Shown: positions 6,562-7,395 of the stretch, piece after piece
How positions within the stretch are numbered: the stretch's first letter is position 1
Layout: each line of letters opens with the position of its first letter
From: CBFCZU01 sp965602635
GTDB taxonomy: Bacteria; Planctomycetota; Phycisphaerae; SM23-33
Assembly (NCBI GenBank): GCA_965602635.1
Contig: CBFCZU010000214.1
Location: 1 to 7,395, forward strand
Length of the DNA stretch: 7,395 bases
Direction: 5' to 3'
The notes under the pieces: generated by a model
Databases searched by the model: none
What the model was told of the DNA's origin: nothing
Seen by the model: only the letters and a program-made list of their open reading frames with translations
Made by a program: the position numbers and the translations under genes

Positions 6562-7395
6562 ATGAGGTCGCACACAACAGCGCTCTTGCCTTCGCAACTC
6601 GCTCTCGTGCTCCTTTCCTTGTCAATGACGTTCCCCTACGCATCGATGGGCGGTGGTTCGAAGCCCGACCCAGCGGTCGCGGGCCAGGCCCAGCGGATCC
6701 TGGAGGTCTCGGGCGTCAATGGCGGCATCGTCGTGCACCTCGGCTGCGGGGACGGCACGCGGACCGCGGACATGCTGGCGGGGGAGGGCTATCTGGTCCA
6801 CGGCTTGGGCACGAGCGCCGAGAACGTGGCCAAAGCCAAGGCGCATCTGCGGGCCAAGGGCCTGTACGGCCGGGTGTCGGTGGCGCGGTTCGACGGCAAG
6901 ACGCTGCCCTATGCGGACAACACGGTGAACCTGATCGTGGCGGACTCGCTGGGCGACGTGTCGGCGGCGGAGGCCATGCGCGCGCTCGCGCCGCTGGGCG
7001 CGATGGTGGTCGGTGGCAAGAAGACCGTCAAGCCCTGGCCGGACAACATCGACGACTGGCCGCAGTACCTCAACAAGGCCGACAACAACGCGGTGGCGAT
7101 GGATTCCGTGGCGGGGCCGCCCCGCTGGACGCAGTGGACGGACGGCCCCACCTGGTGCCGGTCGCACATGGGCATTCCCACGGTTGCCAGCCTGGTCACC
7201 TCGCGCGGGCGGCTGTTCACGATTGAGGACGCCGCTCCGCCGGACAACCCGTTCCTGCCGGCCGCGTTTCGGATCGTCGCACGCGACGCCTTCAACGGCA
7301 AGCGCCTCTGGGAGCGGGAGATCACGCGATGGGAAGCCGTCACGATGTACATCAAATGTCAGCCCCTCCAACAGCAGCGACGGATGGCGGTCGCG
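6562..7395 (+). CDS. Exported methyltransferase-fold / PQQ-like beta-propeller fusion protein, 5' part only
   Basis: The frame is open from the ATG at 6562 to the window edge (278 codons, no stop). Residues 1-28 look like a signal peptide, with hydrophobic core LALVLLSL at 13-20 and a possible cleavage near YAS. Residues 55-152 form a class I SAM methyltransferase-like Rossmann domain with motif I VVHLGCGDGT (57-66), RFDG (109-112) at the adenine-contact position and LIVADSL (124-130). At the end of strand 2 the sequence is VHGLGTS (79-85), with Gly82 where an acidic residue normally binds the SAM ribose. From about 166 the start of a PQQ-like propeller follows: WPQYLNKADNNAVAMD, GPPRWTQWTDGP and VARDAFNGKRLWEREI (239-254), typical of planctomycete propeller proteins. 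The family is usually much longer, so most of the propeller lies outside the window. The gene is divergent from the giant propeller gene, which carries the same fold pairing. Methyltransferase activity is doubtful given export and the missing acidic residue. Confidence 0.85.
   Translation, partial: MRSHTTALLPSQLALVLLSLSMTFPYASMGGGSKPDPAVAGQAQRILEVSGVNGGIVVHLGCGDGTRTADMLAGEGYLVHGLGTSAENVAKAKAHLRAKGLYGRVSVARFDGKTLPYADNTVNLIVADSLGDVSAAEAMRALAPLGAMVVGGKKTVKPWPDNIDDWPQYLNKADNNAVAMDSVAGPPRWTQWTDGPTWCRSHMGIPTVASLVTSRGRLFTIEDAAPPDNPFLPAAFRIVARDAFNGKRLWEREITRWEAVTMYIKCQPLQQQRRMAVA

Noticed and set aside
6622..7371. Minus-strand open frame of 249 codons over the right-hand gene
   Set aside because: It is antisense to the methyltransferase/propeller frame, which has a Shine-Dalgarno, a signal peptide and family motifs. 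The antisense product is low complexity (Arg, Val, His, Gln).

Overview
GC-rich window with no RNA genes, insertion sequences or CRISPR. It suggests a planctomycete-type bacterium (Planctomycetota, possibly a Lentisphaerae or Verrucomicrobia relative). The reasons are a secreted DUF4838-type protein, a giant secreted PQQ-like beta-propeller protein with CBM9-like and malectin-like ends, and a methyltransferase/propeller fusion, all families expanded in those phyla. The taxonomic call rests on protein style alone.

Layout from left to right. (1) Positions 1-786, minus strand: 5' part of a secreted DUF4838-like protein, cut by the window edge. (2) 787-1353: a gap holding a weak promoter for that gene, two doubtful tiny reading frames (minus 888-1091; plus 1146-1268 with a CxxC...CxxC zinc-ribbon pattern), a short GTGAGG repeat and a GC-rich hairpin. 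(3) 1354-6342, minus strand: a 1662-residue exported multidomain protein. Its order is propeller repeats, a degenerate Rossmann methyltransferase-like segment, more propeller interrupted by a jelly-roll-like insert, a Cys-rich propeller end, a CBM9/DOMON-like domain and a partial malectin-like domain. (4) 6343-6561: a divergent control region with two good sigma70-type promoters back to back and an inverted repeat over both -35 boxes. (5) 6562-7395, plus strand: 5' part of a second exported protein with a better preserved methyltransferase motif I followed by the start of a PQQ-like propeller, cut by the window edge.

The two divergent genes share the unusual methyltransferase-fold plus propeller layout and look like diverged relatives. 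One has lost the SAM-binding glycine motif. The other keeps it but lacks the acidic residue that normally holds the SAM ribose. Both carry export signals, so the fold probably serves as a ligand-binding or structural module outside the cytoplasm rather than as an active methyltransferase. The carbohydrate-binding modules and the glycosidase-like DUF4838 neighbour suggest envelope or extracellular glycan recognition or processing. That functional reading is inference.
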